NCBI RefSeq assembly: GCF_900096895.1 | Contig: NZ_FMYO01000003.1 | Span: 224,149 to 288,148, forward strand | Reading direction: 5' to 3' | Source: Acinetobacter kookii | GTDB lineage: Bacteria; Pseudomonadota; Gammaproteobacteria; Pseudomonadales; Moraxellaceae | DNA: 64,000 nucleotides | In this document: positions 17,890 to 27,217 of the stretch, one piece after another | Numbering within the stretch: the stretch's first letter is position 1 | Layout: each line of letters begins with the position of its first letter | Translations under genes and position numbers: made by a program | Notes under the pieces: model-generated | Databases searched by the model: none | The model's input: only the letters and a program-made list of their open reading frames with translations | Told to the model about the DNA's origin: nothing

Positions 17890-18558
17890 ATGACCCTAAA
17901 CAATCTACCTGAAATCCAGATTATCCGTCATGCGCGAGCGAAACGTTTGCGCTTGCGTGTTGACTCGGCCCAAATTCGTTTAACTGTGCCGTTACTGTGC
18001 AGCAAGCAAAAAATTCAAAACTTTCTGGATCAGGCTGAAGAATGGTTGCTGAAAACCTGGCAACAGCAAGCACAGCATATACAGCAGCAGATATTGCCGA
18101 ATGAACTAAAGCTTTTTAATTTAGAGCAACCTTTACAGATTATTTATCAAGTTCAAAAACACTCATTTATTTTCGATGATCAGAATTTACAGCTATTCAT
18201 TAGTGACCGTCAGCCTGAACAATATTTAAAAGCTTTCGTAATTGCTTATGCCAAGCAGCATTTGCCCATTTACTTAGAGCAAACCAGCCAGGAATGTCAG
18301 CTGAATTTTGGAAAATGTTCAATCCGACAACCGAAAACGCGCTGGGGGAGTTGCTCGGCCAAACATGACATTATGTTGAATGGTGGGTTGGTGTTGTTTC
18401 CTGAACAGGTGATCCGTTATGTCTGTGTGCATGAGCTGGCACATACCCGGCATTTTGACCATAGTCCAAGGTTTTGGGCAGAGGTGGGGAAACATGATGC
18501 CAATTATCAGCAACATCGCAAAATTTTAAAAAGTACTCCAATGCCGTATTGGTGGTGA
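17890..18558 (+). CDS. YgjP-like M48/DUF45 zinc metallopeptidase
   Basis: 222 residues. The zinc motif HExxH appears as HELAHTRHFDHSPRFW (about 180-195), with the third His downstream in the FDHS segment, typical of the YgjP (DUF45) family. The preceding boxes KTRWGSCS (about 152-159) and INLNGGLVLFPEQ-type (here MLNGGLVLFPEQVIRYV) are also conserved. It is soluble, without a signal peptide. Biological substrates are not well known. No ribosome-binding site is visible immediately upstream; the palindromic repeat ends just 10 bp before the ATG and may have separated it from its original signals. Confidence 0.88.
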   Translation: MTLNNLPEIQIIRHARAKRLRLRVDSAQIRLTVPLLCSKQKIQNFLDQAEEWLLKTWQQQAQHIQQQILPNELKLFNLEQPLQIIYQVQKHSFIFDDQNLQLFISDRQPEQYLKAFVIAYAKQHLPIYLEQTSQECQLNFGKCSIRQPKTRWGSCSAKHDIMLNGGLVLFPEQVIRYVCVHELAHTRHFDHSPRFWAEVGKHDANYQQHRKILKSTPMPYWW

Positions 18559-18644
18559 GTTAATAAGTTAAGATATGAAAATTGATATTTTATGTTTATA
18601 TTTTCGATTAATATACTGATAAACCTTAAAGAATTAAAGATAAA

Positions 18645-19427
18645 ATGGAAATATTTCAGCAATTTATTAGTTACATAGATACTAACTTTCGTCCATTAAT
18701 TGTTTTGATAAGTACTTTATTGGCGCTATTTTTTTATTGGAAAAAAATAGGAAATAATATTGTATGTAGTTTTAAGGTGAGCAGTGATAGATTATCTTCT
18801 ACTAGAATTGATGATCTTGTCTTAACAAACAAAAAAGATAAGCCAGTACCTATATATGCAATTCATGCCGTTTTTGATAAAGAGTTGTTGTTGACATTGT
18901 GTGAATGTAATCCACCATTAATTCTTAAACCTTATGAGTCTATTGCTGTTAATACTGAAGCTTATAGTAATTTATTTATTGGGGCTGATGCATATTATCC
19001 TGAATATATTGATGCTGAAATATTAATTGAGTCTGTAAATGGTTTAATAAAGTGTAAATCTCATTTTTATAATAGAAATTTGCTAAATAGCGATTTTAGA
19101 AGAATAATGAAATCTATTTCAAAGTTTAATGGTATTGTTCATTCAGGCAATTTTAGCTATGTACTTATATACAGATTTGAAGATAAAGTGCATACGACAT
19201 TTATACATGAATCTGGATTTTTAGAGAATGATTGGTCATTTGATTATAATAAAATTGGTATTCCTGTAGATTTTAAACTCGATGAGAAAATCATAAATAA
19301 ATTTTTAATCGATTGTAAATATGCGGAACTTTTTACTTCTTATAATATTTATAAATATGATTGCAGATCATATGATTTGGTTTTTTCTTCTACTGCTAAT
19401 AAGGTTTCTGAATTATCCATTAGATGA
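18645..19427 (+). CDS. Hypothetical AT-rich protein with one N-terminal membrane helix
   Basis: 260 residues. No family is recognised. A hydrophobic helix lies at about 16-32 (PLIVLISTLLALFFYWK), and the remainder is predicted soluble beta/alpha with several Cys and many Tyr/Phe. The gene is clearly more AT-rich than its neighbours (many ATA, AAA and TTT codons, long runs of A and T), suggesting recent acquisition or relaxed selection. It lies between core genes (YgjP-like and argC) on the same strand. A topology with a short cytoplasmic or periplasmic N-tail and a large soluble domain is plausible. The start at 18645 has weak upstream purines (AAAGA). Confidence 0.65.
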   Translation: MEIFQQFISYIDTNFRPLIVLISTLLALFFYWKKIGNNIVCSFKVSSDRLSSTRIDDLVLTNKKDKPVPIYAIHAVFDKELLLTLCECNPPLILKPYESIAVNTEAYSNLFIGADAYYPEYIDAEILIESVNGLIKCKSHFYNRNLLNSDFRRIMKSISKFNGIVHSGNFSYVLIYRFEDKVHTTFIHESGFLENDWSFDYNKIGIPVDFKLDEKIINKFLIDCKYAELFTSYNIYKYDCRSYDLVFSSTANKVSELSIR

Positions 19428-19478
19428 AGGGTAGTACAGTCCATTTTTTTCTAATCAAAATAGTTAACCTTGAAGTGT

Positions 19479-19509
19479 GTTTGCAAACTTAACGCAAAAA
19501 AAATTATAT
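19479..19509 (+). promoter_or_regulatory. Strong candidate promoter of argC, with palindrome over -35
   Basis: TTGCAA (19481-19486) and TTATAT (19504-19509) are spaced exactly 17 bp. The -35 lies inside a perfect 10-bp palindrome GTTTGCAAAC (19479-19488), a possible operator. Predicted transcription start is around 19515-19517. Confidence 0.6.
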
Positions 19510-19518
19510 GAAGATAAC

Positions 19519-19617
19519 ATGATAAAAAACCACCAACACCGAGCAAAACAGTTTAGAAAACGTGAACTTCCTGTCATACTACGCAGTTACGAAATGGAAA
19601 CTTTTGATTTGAGGTAG
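19519..19617 (+). CDS. Possible 32-codon leader ORF ahead of argC
   Basis: ATG at 19519 opens a 32-residue frame rich in basic residues (begins [16 protein letters not shown]). Its TAG stop (19615-19617) overlaps the argC translation start region. The ATG lies only 2-4 nt after the predicted transcription start, so it would be nearly leaderless; the upstream purines GAAGATAAC are a weak ribosome-binding site. Five of its 32 residues are Arg. It could be a translational-coupling or attenuation leader for an arginine biosynthesis gene, a small protein, or chance. Codon content gives no firm answer. Confidence 0.35.
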   Translation: MIKNHQHRAKQFRKRELPVILRSYEMETFDLR

Positions 19618-19622
19618 TGATC

Positions 19623-20672
19623 GTGATTACTGTTGGTATTGTCGGTGGTACAGGTTATACAGGCGTTGAATTGTTGCGTCTTTTACTACGACACCCAAAT
19701 GTACAGGTAAATGTACTGACATCACGTACCGAAAATGGTCGCCGTGTCGATGACATGTTCCCAAGCTTGCGTGGTCATACCGACCTTCAGTATTCAGATT
19801 TGAACATTGATGAGCTGAAAAAATGCGATGTGGTTTTCTTTGCAACCCCACATGGTGTAGCCATGAAACATGCGGAAGAACTGGTGGCAGCGAATACTAA
19901 AGTCATCGACTTGGCGGCAGATTTCCGCTTACAGGACTTGGCACAATTTGAAAAATGGTATGGTCTTGAGCATTCCTGCCCAGATATTTTAAAAGATTCC
20001 GTTTACGGTCTGTCAGAACTGAACCGTGACAAAATTAAAAATGCCAAGGTGATTGGTAACCCGGGTTGCTATCCAACCACTGTGCAACTTGGTCTTGCAC
20101 CATTATTTAAACAAACTGAAGCATTGGTGAAACCGGAAAGCATTATTATTGATGCGAAATCCGGGGTGTCTGGTGCAGGTCGTAAAGCCAGCCTGGGCAT
20201 GATTTATTCTGAAAATGCCGATAACTTTAAGGCCTATGGCGTTGCAGGTCACCGTCATCATCCTGAAATTGTGGAAGCACTGGAAAATATTTCCGGTCAA
20301 AAGGGCGTGTTCGATCACATCGTCTTTGTACCGCATTTGGTGCCGATGATCCGTGGCATGCTCAGCACGATCTATATTGATTTGACAGATGCAGGGGATG
20401 CTGCGGACTTGCAAAGCCTGTATGAACAGTTTTATGCCAATGAACAGTTTGTGGATGTAATGCCTGCCAACAGCTCGCCAGAAACACGTTCGGTGCGTGG
20501 TGCGAACCAGCTCCGAATTGCCTTGTATAAACCGCAACCGAAAAAACTGATTGTGTTATCTGTACAGGACAATCTGGTGAAAGGTGCGGCAGGACAGGCG
20601 GTACAAAATATGAACCTGATGTTTGGCTTTGCTGAAAATGCAGGTCTTGCTGGAATTGGTTTATTACCATAA
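19623..20672 (+). CDS. argC: N-acetyl-gamma-glutamyl-phosphate reductase
   Basis: 349 residues from GTG at 19623, chosen because GAGG (19611-19614) is 8 bp upstream; the alternative GTG at 19617 is too close. The NADP-binding loop is [17 protein letters not shown] (about 5-21). The catalytic Cys is in GNPGCYPTT (about 140-148), within the family signature. It performs the third step of arginine biosynthesis, reduction of N-acetylglutamyl-phosphate to the semialdehyde. argF lies 5 kb away on the opposite strand. No other arg genes are adjacent. Confidence 0.96.
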   Translation: MITVGIVGGTGYTGVELLRLLLRHPNVQVNVLTSRTENGRRVDDMFPSLRGHTDLQYSDLNIDELKKCDVVFFATPHGVAMKHAEELVAANTKVIDLAADFRLQDLAQFEKWYGLEHSCPDILKDSVYGLSELNRDKIKNAKVIGNPGCYPTTVQLGLAPLFKQTEALVKPESIIIDAKSGVSGAGRKASLGMIYSENADNFKAYGVAGHRHHPEIVEALENISGQKGVFDHIVFVPHLVPMIRGMLSTIYIDLTDAGDAADLQSLYEQFYANEQFVDVMPANSSPETRSVRGANQLRIALYKPQPKKLIVLSVQDNLVKGAAGQAVQNMNLMFGFAENAGLAGIGLLP

Positions 20673-20744
20673 AAAACGTTTTTCGACTTCACACACATTT
20701 GGATTTGGATTTAAATGTGTGCTTTGAATGAATCAAAATTAGAG

Positions 20745-21506
20745 ATGACGATGCCGAATACTGAATCAAATACTCCGTCACAGCTGTCTTTCCTGAGTAA
20801 AAAACCTTTTTTAAAAGGGAATTTGCCGTTGGCAATTGGTGCTGCCATTTTGGTAGCAGGCAGTGGTTTATTGGGTTATTCGGTTGGGCATCGGCAAGGT
20901 TTGACTGCAGTGGGCTATGAAGCAGATGCAGAACAGCTGGTCGAAGTGGTACAAAAGCAAAAGAGCAGTTTGCAAACACTGAACAAGAATTTGAATCTGG
21001 CTGTACAGGAACGTGATGTTGCAGTCAGCAATTCAAATGATTTGTTTGTTGCTTTGAATCAGGCTCGTGAAGATAAGGCCCAGTCTGAAGGTTTGGCTGC
21101 AATCTACCGGGAAGTGTTACGCCAGCGTGGTGGTTTAAGCCTGACCATACAAAATATCGGCATTAAGCCCTTGCCGGAAAATGCTTATGAATATCAACTT
21201 GATCTGGTTCAAGTCAGTCCGAATCGACGGGGGATTTCCGGAACTGTAGAGTTGCGCTTGATTCAAGGCACTGAAGTTTTAGTGGTTCCTATGGAAGACA
21301 AAAACTTTAACTTTGAAGATTATGAACGCTTAACCGGACGCTGGACCATGCCTAAAGGCTTTACGCCACAATTCATTGAAGTGCGTTTAAGCGGTGCAAC
21401 AAGTACACCAGTGATTAAACGTTTTAGTTGGGGTCGTGGCAAACCGATAGAGAGTCAATCGGCATTTATTTCTGAAATTCCTCAAGCAGAAGCAAATGCA
21501 CAATAA
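20745..21506 (+). CDS. DUF6776-type membrane-anchored protein with coiled coil
   Basis: 253 residues from ATG 20745 (a start at 20751 is equally possible; GAG at 20742-20744 is the only purine tract). There is one membrane helix (about 26-46, NLPLAIGAAILVAGSGLLGYSVGH), then a coiled coil (about 55-110, EQLVEVVQKQKSSLQTLNKNL type). A C-terminal beta-rich domain follows (about 125-235) with LTIQNIGIKPLPEN and FNFEDYERLTGRW. The arrangement matches the DUF6776 family (assigned from memory). The topology suggests a periplasmic C-terminal domain anchored in the inner membrane. Function unknown. It lies between argC and clpS. Confidence 0.7.
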   Translation: MTMPNTESNTPSQLSFLSKKPFLKGNLPLAIGAAILVAGSGLLGYSVGHRQGLTAVGYEADAEQLVEVVQKQKSSLQTLNKNLNLAVQERDVAVSNSNDLFVALNQAREDKAQSEGLAAIYREVLRQRGGLSLTIQNIGIKPLPENAYEYQLDLVQVSPNRRGISGTVELRLIQGTEVLVVPMEDKNFNFEDYERLTGRWTMPKGFTPQFIEVRLSGATSTPVIKRFSWGRGKPIESQSAFISEIPQAEANAQ

Positions 21507-21524
21507 ATGTGAATTAAAAATCCT

Positions 21525-21947
21525 ATGCGAATGAATAAGCGTCATCATTGTTTAAACACCCTCAAGAATTCTTTTCATCAATCGGGATATGTCGACTGGC
21601 ATATTAGTCCACGCTTAAGTAATGACTCGCAGGATGATTCAGAAGGGACTGACGGGGATATTGCGGTACAAACCGCTCCCCCTGAATTAAAACGTCCACC
21701 CTTGTATGCTGTCGTCTTAATGAATGACGATTACACCCCTATGGACTTTGTAATTGAAATTTTACAACAATACTTTGCTTTGAATCTTGACCAAGCGACC
21801 CAAGTAATGCTAACTGTACATTATGAAGGGAAAGGTGTTGCAGGCGTTTATCCACGAGACATTGCGGAAACGAAAGCGAACCAAGTCAATAATTATGCTC
21901 GGTCTCAAGGTCATCCATTACTTTGCCAGATTGAGCCAAAAGATTAA
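21525..21947 (+). CDS. clpS: ATP-dependent Clp protease adaptor ClpS
   Basis: 140 residues; longer than E. coli ClpS (106) because of a roughly 50-residue N-terminal extension. The core has [23 protein letters not shown] (about 58-80), whose NDDYTP motif forms the N-degron pocket. [23 protein letters not shown] (about 103-125) includes the ClpA-contacting region. ClpS delivers N-degron substrates to ClpA. The gene stops 9 bp before clpA and forms an operon with it. The N-terminal start is uncertain: neither ATG (21525, 21531) has a good ribosome-binding site, and a shorter protein starting further in is possible. Confidence 0.93.
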   Translation: MRMNKRHHCLNTLKNSFHQSGYVDWHISPRLSNDSQDDSEGTDGDIAVQTAPPELKRPPLYAVVLMNDDYTPMDFVIEILQQYFALNLDQATQVMLTVHYEGKGVAGVYPRDIAETKANQVNNYARSQGHPLLCQIEPKD

Positions 21948-21956
21948 GGGGATTAC

Positions 21957-24233
21957 ATGCTCAGTCGTCAATTAGAAGTATCCTTACGTTTGGCTGTCAG
22001 CATGGCTCGTCAAAAGAGACATGAGTTTCTCACGGTTGAACATTTATTGTTGGCTTTACTGGATAATGACTCTGCGGTAAATGCGCTGAAAGCATGTGGA
22101 GCAGACATTATCGTTCTTCGTAAAGAACTGGAAGAATATGTTGAGCAACACACCCCTAAATTAGGCGAACATAGCGATCAGGCGCCACATCCGACTGAAA
22201 GTTTTGACCGTATTCTGCAACGTGCAATTTTCCATGTGCAATCCAGCGGTGGTGATCGTACGGTTGAAGGTGCAGACATTCTTGTTGCAATGTATTCTGA
22301 ACGTGATTCTTTTGCGGTTTACTTGCTTAAACGCCATCAAATTAACCGTTTAACATTAACTCAATATTTATCTCACGGTACACGTAAAGAAGACGTACAG
22401 GCTGAAGAGGAAGTGGAAGAGCTGGATGGAGAAACATCAAGTTCGTCAAATGCAGGTCCACTGGATTTATACACCACCAATTTGAATGTGGAAGCGCAAA
22501 AAGGCAAAACAGATCCTTTGATCGGGCGCGAAAAAGAAATCGAACGTACGGCACAAATTTTATGCCGTCGCCGTAAAAACAATCCCTTGCTGGTCGGTGA
22601 TCCGGGTGTGGGTAAGACCTCAATTGCAGAAGGCTTGGCTTGGTTGATCGTTAACGGTAAAGCACCTAAGCCACTTGCAAATGCAGAAGTATATAGTCTG
22701 GATATTGGTGCCTTGGTTGCAGGAACCAAATATCGCGGTGACTTTGAAAAGCGCCTGAAACAATTGCTGAATGCGTTAAAAAAGAAACCGGAAGCGGTGC
22801 TATTTATTGATGAAATTCACATGATTATTGGCGCTGGCTCAAGTATGGGCAGCACCATGGATGCATCAAATTTAATCAAGCCGGCATTATCGAATGGAAC
22901 TTTACGTTGCATCGGTTCAACCACTTTTCAGGAATACCGTCAGGTGTTTGAAAAAGATCATGCATTGTCTCGCCGTTTCCAGAAAATTGATGTCAATGAA
23001 CCTTCTATTCCAGAAACCATTGATATCTTGCGTGGCTTAAAATCCAAGTTTGAAGATTTTCATCACGTGCAGTATGAAGATAAAGCTTTGGTTTCTGCAG
23101 TGGAGTTATCAGCCAAGTTTATTAATGACCGTTTCTTGCCAGACAAAGCTATTGATGTGATTGATGAGGCAGGGGCTCAGCGCCGTTTGAAAGCTGAGCA
23201 AGACGATACGTTAATCACGGTTGAAAACATTGAAGATATAATCTCCAAGATTGCGCGTATTCCACCGAAAACCGTATCCAAAGATGACAAAACGGTGCTT
23301 TCCAATCTTGAGCGTGATCTTAAACGTGTGGTGTTTGGTCAGGATGAAGCGATTGAGGCATTGTCTTCAGCGATTAAATTATCACGTGCCGGCTTGAAAT
23401 CACCGGATAAACCGGTTGGTAGCTTTGTTTTTGCAGGTCCAACCGGGGTAGGTAAAACTGAAGTAACCAAGCAATTGGCAAAACTGTTGGGCGTAGAACT
23501 GGTCCGTTTCGATATGTCGGAATATATGGAGCGTCATGCAGTTTCGCGTTTAATTGGTGCACCTCCGGGATATGTGGGTTTCGATCAGGGTGGTTTGCTG
23601 ACCGATGCGATTCATAAGAGTCCACATTGTGTATTGCTGCTGGATGAAATTGAAAAAGCACATCCGGATGTATTCAACTTATTGTTGCAAATTATGGATC
23701 ATGGCTCCTTAACAGATAATAATGGTCGCAAGTCAGATTTCCGTAATGTGATTCTGGTGCTCACCACCAATATCGGTGCGGAGAGCATTTCACGCGTCAG
23801 CATCGGTTTTAGAGAGCAAGACAACAGCAATGACAATCAGGAAGCGATGAAACGCGCATTCTCTCCAGAATTCCGTAACCGTCTGGATGGGGTGATCCAA
23901 TTCAAGGCATTGCCAACCACAATTATTGAAAATGTCGTGGATAAATTCCTGACTGAACTTCAAGCACAGCTGGATGACAAAAAAGTCATTCTTGAAGTGG
24001 ATAAGAGTGCACGTGAATGGATGGCTGAAAATGGCTATGATCGTTTGATGGGTGCTCGTCCAATGCAACGCCTGATTCAGGAACACCTGAAAAAACCGCT
24101 TGCTGAAATGATTCTATTTGGTGAATTGGCAGAACATGGCGGTAATGTTGCGGTTTCTGTGAAGAAAGAAAATGGTAAAGCGGTCGGCCTGAAACTGGAA
24201 GTGTTTGAAGATCAAACAGCGGAACCTGCTTAA
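21957..24233 (+). CDS. clpA: ATP-dependent Clp protease ATP-binding subunit ClpA
   Basis: 758 residues, the same length as E. coli ClpA. Order of parts: N-domain (1-145) for ClpS binding; AAA-1 with Walker A GDPGVGKT (about 214-221) and Walker B VLFIDEIHM; AAA-2 with Walker A GPTGVGKT (about 494-501) and Walker B VLLLDEIEKAHPD. The ClpP-docking IGF tripeptide sits in VSIGFREQ (about 615-622). It unfolds substrates and feeds them to ClpP, which is not encoded in this window. RBS AAGGGG lies 5 bp after the clpS stop. A strong terminator follows. Confidence 0.97.
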   Translation: MLSRQLEVSLRLAVSMARQKRHEFLTVEHLLLALLDNDSAVNALKACGADIIVLRKELEEYVEQHTPKLGEHSDQAPHPTESFDRILQRAIFHVQSSGGDRTVEGADILVAMYSERDSFAVYLLKRHQINRLTLTQYLSHGTRKEDVQAEEEVEELDGETSSSSNAGPLDLYTTNLNVEAQKGKTDPLIGREKEIERTAQILCRRRKNNPLLVGDPGVGKTSIAEGLAWLIVNGKAPKPLANAEVYSLDIGALVAGTKYRGDFEKRLKQLLNALKKKPEAVLFIDEIHMIIGAGSSMGSTMDASNLIKPALSNGTLRCIGSTTFQEYRQVFEKDHALSRRFQKIDVNEPSIPETIDILRGLKSKFEDFHHVQYEDKALVSAVELSAKFINDRFLPDKAIDVIDEAGAQRRLKAEQDDTLITVENIEDIISKIARIPPKTVSKDDKTVLSNLERDLKRVVFGQDEAIEALSSAIKLSRAGLKSPDKPVGSFVFAGPTGVGKTEVTKQLAKLLGVELVRFDMSEYMERHAVSRLIGAPPGYVGFDQGGLLTDAIHKSPHCVLLLDEIEKAHPDVFNLLLQIMDHGSLTDNNGRKSDFRNVILVLTTNIGAESISRVSIGFREQDNSNDNQEAMKRAFSPEFRNRLDGVIQFKALPTTIIENVVDKFLTELQAQLDDKKVILEVDKSAREWMAENGYDRLMGARPMQRLIQEHLKKPLAEMILFGELAEHGGNVAVSVKKENGKAVGLKLEVFEDQTAEPA

Positions 24234-24247
24234 TCAAGCCAATGAAT

Positions 24248-24284
24248 AAAATAACCCGTGTTTGCACGGGTTATTTTATTTTAC
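24248..24284 (+). terminator. Terminator of clpS-clpA
   Basis: 13-bp stem AAAATAACCCGTG/CACGGGTTATTTT (24248-24260 and 24265-24277), TTTG loop. Confidence 0.9.
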
Positions 24285-24337
24285 TTGCTCGCATTCTGAT
24301 CCTTTCCTGAAGATAGAAAAACTGAAAATTTAAAATT

Positions 24338-24691
24338 ATGGATATTCAACTGAATAAGGTTATTACCACATGCCTATTATTTTTAGTCACTGCTGTGATG
24401 GAGATTTTAGGCTGTTATTTCCCTTATCTGATTCTGAATCAAGGAAAATCCCATTGGTTATGGTTGCCTACGGCTTTGGCTTTGGCGGTATTTGTCTGGT
24501 TGCTGACTTTGCATCCTGCTGCCTCGGGGCGAATTTATGCAGCCTATGGCGGCATTTATATTTTTACCGCTTTAATGTGGCTACGTTTTGTTGATCATGT
24601 CACTCTGACACGTTGGGATATGCTAGGAGGATTGGTGGTCATACTGGGTGCGATGCTTATTATTTTACAGCCGCAAGGTTTGATACGTTAG
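24338..24691 (+). CDS. ynfA: YnfA-family (UPF0060) small membrane protein
   Basis: 117 residues with four predicted membrane helices (about 8-30, 38-56, 65-84, 92-112). The signature [16 protein letters not shown] near residues 68-83 and an early acidic residue ([13 protein letters not shown]) are typical of UPF0060/YnfA. The family resembles small multidrug-resistance-type transporters in fold; the role is not settled. It is monocistronic, with a weak ribosome-binding site, and ends in a hairpin that overlaps its stop codon. Confidence 0.88.
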   Translation: MDIQLNKVITTCLLFLVTAVMEILGCYFPYLILNQGKSHWLWLPTALALAVFVWLLTLHPAASGRIYAAYGGIYIFTALMWLRFVDHVTLTRWDMLGGLVVILGAMLIILQPQGLIR

Positions 24692-24707
24692 TCAACTAAC
24701 GTATCAA
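24680..24707. other. Perfect 12-bp hairpin overlapping ynfA stop
   Basis: TTGATACGTTAG/CTAACGTATCAA with a TCAA loop includes the last ynfA codons and stop. There is no T-run on either side, so it is a weak terminator or an mRNA-stability structure between convergent genes. Confidence 0.6.
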
Positions 24708-24716
24708 GATACTCTC

Positions 24717-25187
24717 TTAAAAAGAACATTCACTATTTTTAATTTTAAAGTCATAGTTTTTACTTTCTGATGACAACTTTAATTCAACATGGTAGGGATT
24801 GACACGCTGAAATTCGTTTTCAAACAATAAGCTGCAGTTTTGCAGGATATTTTTTCTCAGCAGTTTTTTGACTTCCTTATCCCCCACATCCTGAGCAAAC
24901 TGGGCAAAATCAGGCGTGGTGATAATGCTTTCAATCTTTACTTCATTCGCGCTCATTTGGTACTTTTCCATCAACATGTTTTGATCGATCTGGAAAGGCA
25001 GGGTGCGCGAATCTTCATCACTGATTACATCTAAAATTTCATTTAGGGCTTTGCGGTCTTTAATTTTATAAGATGAATCCAGAATCTGCTTTTTAACAAA
25101 ATATTGATCAAGTTCGGTGGCTTTGGCATGTGCGGTATTGAATATGAGAAAAGTACTGAAACAAAAAAATATTGTTTTAAATGGCAT
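24717..25187 (-). CDS. Hypothetical exported protein
   Basis: 156 residues from MPFKTIFF; in-frame ATG codons at 25193 and 25196 are also possible starts. A signal peptide with a Phe-rich core ends at AHA (about 1-20). The mature part is charged and predicted helical, with two Cys residues near the C-terminus (QNCSLLFENEF and a terminal NSECSF) that could form a disulfide in the periplasm. No family is recognised. It faces ynfA convergently and is separated from argF by that gene's terminator. Confidence 0.7.
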   Translation of the reverse strand: MPFKTIFFCFSTFLIFNTAHAKATELDQYFVKKQILDSSYKIKDRKALNEILDVISDEDSRTLPFQIDQNMLMEKYQMSANEVKIESIITTPDFAQFAQDVGDKEVKKLLRKNILQNCSLLFENEFQRVNPYHVELKLSSESKNYDFKIKNSECSF

Positions 25188-25239
25188 GATCATCATCACT
25201 TAAAATGTTTATGATCTAAATTAAACAATTTATAGGCAT

Positions 25240-25267
25240 AAAAAAAGCACCCGAAGGTACTTTTTTA
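25240..25267 (-). terminator. UUCG-tetraloop terminator of argF
   Basis: On the minus strand AGTACC-TTCG-GGTGCT forms a C(UUCG)G-capped stem with one wobble pair, followed by a run of T. Confidence 0.88.
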
Positions 25268-25287
25268 GAAAACTTTAGTTCGAAAAT

Positions 25288-26208
25288 TTAATCTTGTTTT
25301 AAATTCTCGTTTAACAAGAATTCAACCAGCGCTTTTTGTGCATGCAGGCGGTTTTCAGCTTCATCCCAAACCACGGCATTTTTGTGGTCGAGCATGTTTT
25401 CTGAAATTTCTTCGCCGCGGTGAGCGGGTAAGCAGTGCATGAACAGGCAATCCGGGTGTGCAAGATCCATTAAACGCTCATTGACCTGATAATCAGCAAA
25501 GGCTTTTTCACGGATTTTTTGCTCTTCTTCCTGGCCCATGCTCGCCCAGACATCAGTCACGATCAGGTCGGCATTTACCGCTGCATCTTCAGCCGAATCG
25601 ACAAGTTCGACACAATGCGCAAATTCGGTCAGGAATTTTTCTTGCGGCTCATAGCCTTTAGGCGCTGCAATTTTAAGTTTAAAGCCCCACATGTGCGCAG
25701 CTTCAATATAAGAGTTGCACATGTTATTGCCATCACCAATCCAGGCAACGGTTTTACCTTCAATTGAACCACGATGTTCGAGGTAAGTTTGCATGTCAGC
25801 CAATAATTGGCAAGGATGGTGATCATCTGTTAATGCATTGATTACAGGTACTTTTGAATAAGAAGCAAAACGCTCAACGATGTCATGGCCAAAAGTACGG
25901 ATCATCACGATATCCAGCATGCTCGATATCACGCGTGCCGAATCTTCAACTGGCTCACCGCGACCAAGTTGGGAGTCGCGTGAAGAAAGGAAAATTGCGC
26001 TACCACCGAATTGACTCATGCCAGCTTCAAACGAAACGCGTGTACGAGTACTGGATTTTTCAAAAATCATACCCATGACTTTACCAACGAAAGGTTGGAA
26101 AACTTCATTGTTATGCTGCTTACGCTTGAGTTCAATCCCGCGTTGCAAAATCTGGTTAAGTTCTAAAGTCGATAAATCACGTAAAGTCAGAAAGTGACGG
26201 AGAGCCAT
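25288..26208 (-). CDS. argF: Ornithine carbamoyltransferase
   Basis: 306 residues from ATG 26208; GGAG lies 6 bp upstream, while an ATG at 26211 is only 3 bp from it. The carbamoyl-phosphate motif SSTRTR (about 52-57), the HPCQ motif in [12 protein letters not shown], and the ornithine loop with [12 protein letters not shown] near the C-terminus are all intact. It condenses carbamoyl phosphate with ornithine to citrulline in arginine biosynthesis. It is monocistronic and separated from argC by 5 kb. Confidence 0.97.
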   Translation of the reverse strand: MALRHFLTLRDLSTLELNQILQRGIELKRKQHNNEVFQPFVGKVMGMIFEKSSTRTRVSFEAGMSQFGGSAIFLSSRDSQLGRGEPVEDSARVISSMLDIVMIRTFGHDIVERFASYSKVPVINALTDDHHPCQLLADMQTYLEHRGSIEGKTVAWIGDGNNMCNSYIEAAHMWGFKLKIAAPKGYEPQEKFLTEFAHCVELVDSAEDAAVNADLIVTDVWASMGQEEEQKIREKAFADYQVNERLMDLAHPDCLFMHCLPAHRGEEISENMLDHKNAVVWDEAENRLHAQKALVEFLLNENLKQD

Positions 26209-26320
26209 CATTTACTCCACAATAACCGCTGAAAAAAATCATCAGCAATTAGTTGCTGGTTGGTTAAGAAAAAATACGGAATCGGCTAATATACTATATG
26301 CGAGACAAATTGCAAAAAAT

Positions 26321-26971
26321 CTAATGAGGTTGATGACCTTCCAGGAAGCGATCTACACAATAAGTGATGTAATTGATGGTTTCTTGATCATTTTCACCGA
26401 TTGGAACACCCATGAGCACGCACCATTCAATATTACGGATAATGCCAAAATACAGTTGAGCAGAATAAATCGGTTGTTTGCAGTGAATCATCCCGATTTC
26501 ATCTGCTTTGGTTAGCGCATTGGCTATAGCAATTTGAATATGCTTTGGACCCTGTTCGTGAATGTAGAGGGCGAGTTGTGGGCTGCGCTGTGTCTGTTCA
26601 ATGATTAAGCGAAGGAAGGCAGCATTCTCTGGAAGCATCAAGTGCTGTTTAACATTCATCAGGGTTTGAATTAAATAGGCACGAAGATCATCTTTGCCGT
26701 GTTCAAACGGGATGCAAATGTCTTTAAAAAACTGTTCCCGACGATAATCGCAAATCGCGGTGAATAGGCCTTCTTTATTGCCGAAAAATTTATAAATTGA
26801 AGCTTTGGAACCGCCTGCATGATTGACAATATCATCCAGAGACACAGCATCATAACCATGTTTCAAAAATAGCTCATTGGCACTGAGTAAAAGCGCCAGA
26901 CATCGTTCATGACCACGTTTTGTTTGCGGTGTATCACGAGCGAGTGGTTCTAATTGAGCGAGTTCTTGCAT
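26321..26971 (-). CDS. TetR/AcrR family transcriptional regulator
   Basis: 216 residues from ATG 26971. The helix-turn-helix lies at about 36-60 (VSLDDIVNHAGGSKASIYKFFGNKEGLF), the classical TetR pattern with KAS-Y-FxxKE. The C-terminal ligand domain (about 80-216) resembles the AefR-like type. It lies about 250 bp from divergent prpB and 110 bp upstream of argF on the same strand, so neither target can be fixed. It may control prpBC or itself. No clear inverted operator was identified. Confidence 0.85.
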   Translation of the reverse strand: MQELAQLEPLARDTPQTKRGHERCLALLLSANELFLKHGYDAVSLDDIVNHAGGSKASIYKFFGNKEGLFTAICDYRREQFFKDICIPFEHGKDDLRAYLIQTLMNVKQHLMLPENAAFLRLIIEQTQRSPQLALYIHEQGPKHIQIAIANALTKADEIGMIHCKQPIYSAQLYFGIIRNIEWCVLMGVPIGENDQETINYITYCVDRFLEGHQPH

Positions 26972-27217
26972 AGGGCGTATTGGCTTCAATAATTAAAAAA
27001 TGAAATCAATTGCAATCATAGCAAAAATATGCACACATTTCTTGAAATAAAGGCGTTGTCTTATTTTGAAACAATTATGAAGAAACGAAATATTACTATA
27101 GTTTTGCTGAATATTTGACTAAAGTTATAGAGTAAAGATTCTAAATAGTCATGGTCACACAGGGGTTTATGGATATACTCAAACTTCGATAAATAAAGTG
27201 AAACTGTGGAAAGGAAG

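Noticed and set aside
22373..22729. 118-codon antisense ORF in clpA
   Set aside because: Ser/Pro-rich shadow of the ClpA Walker A region.
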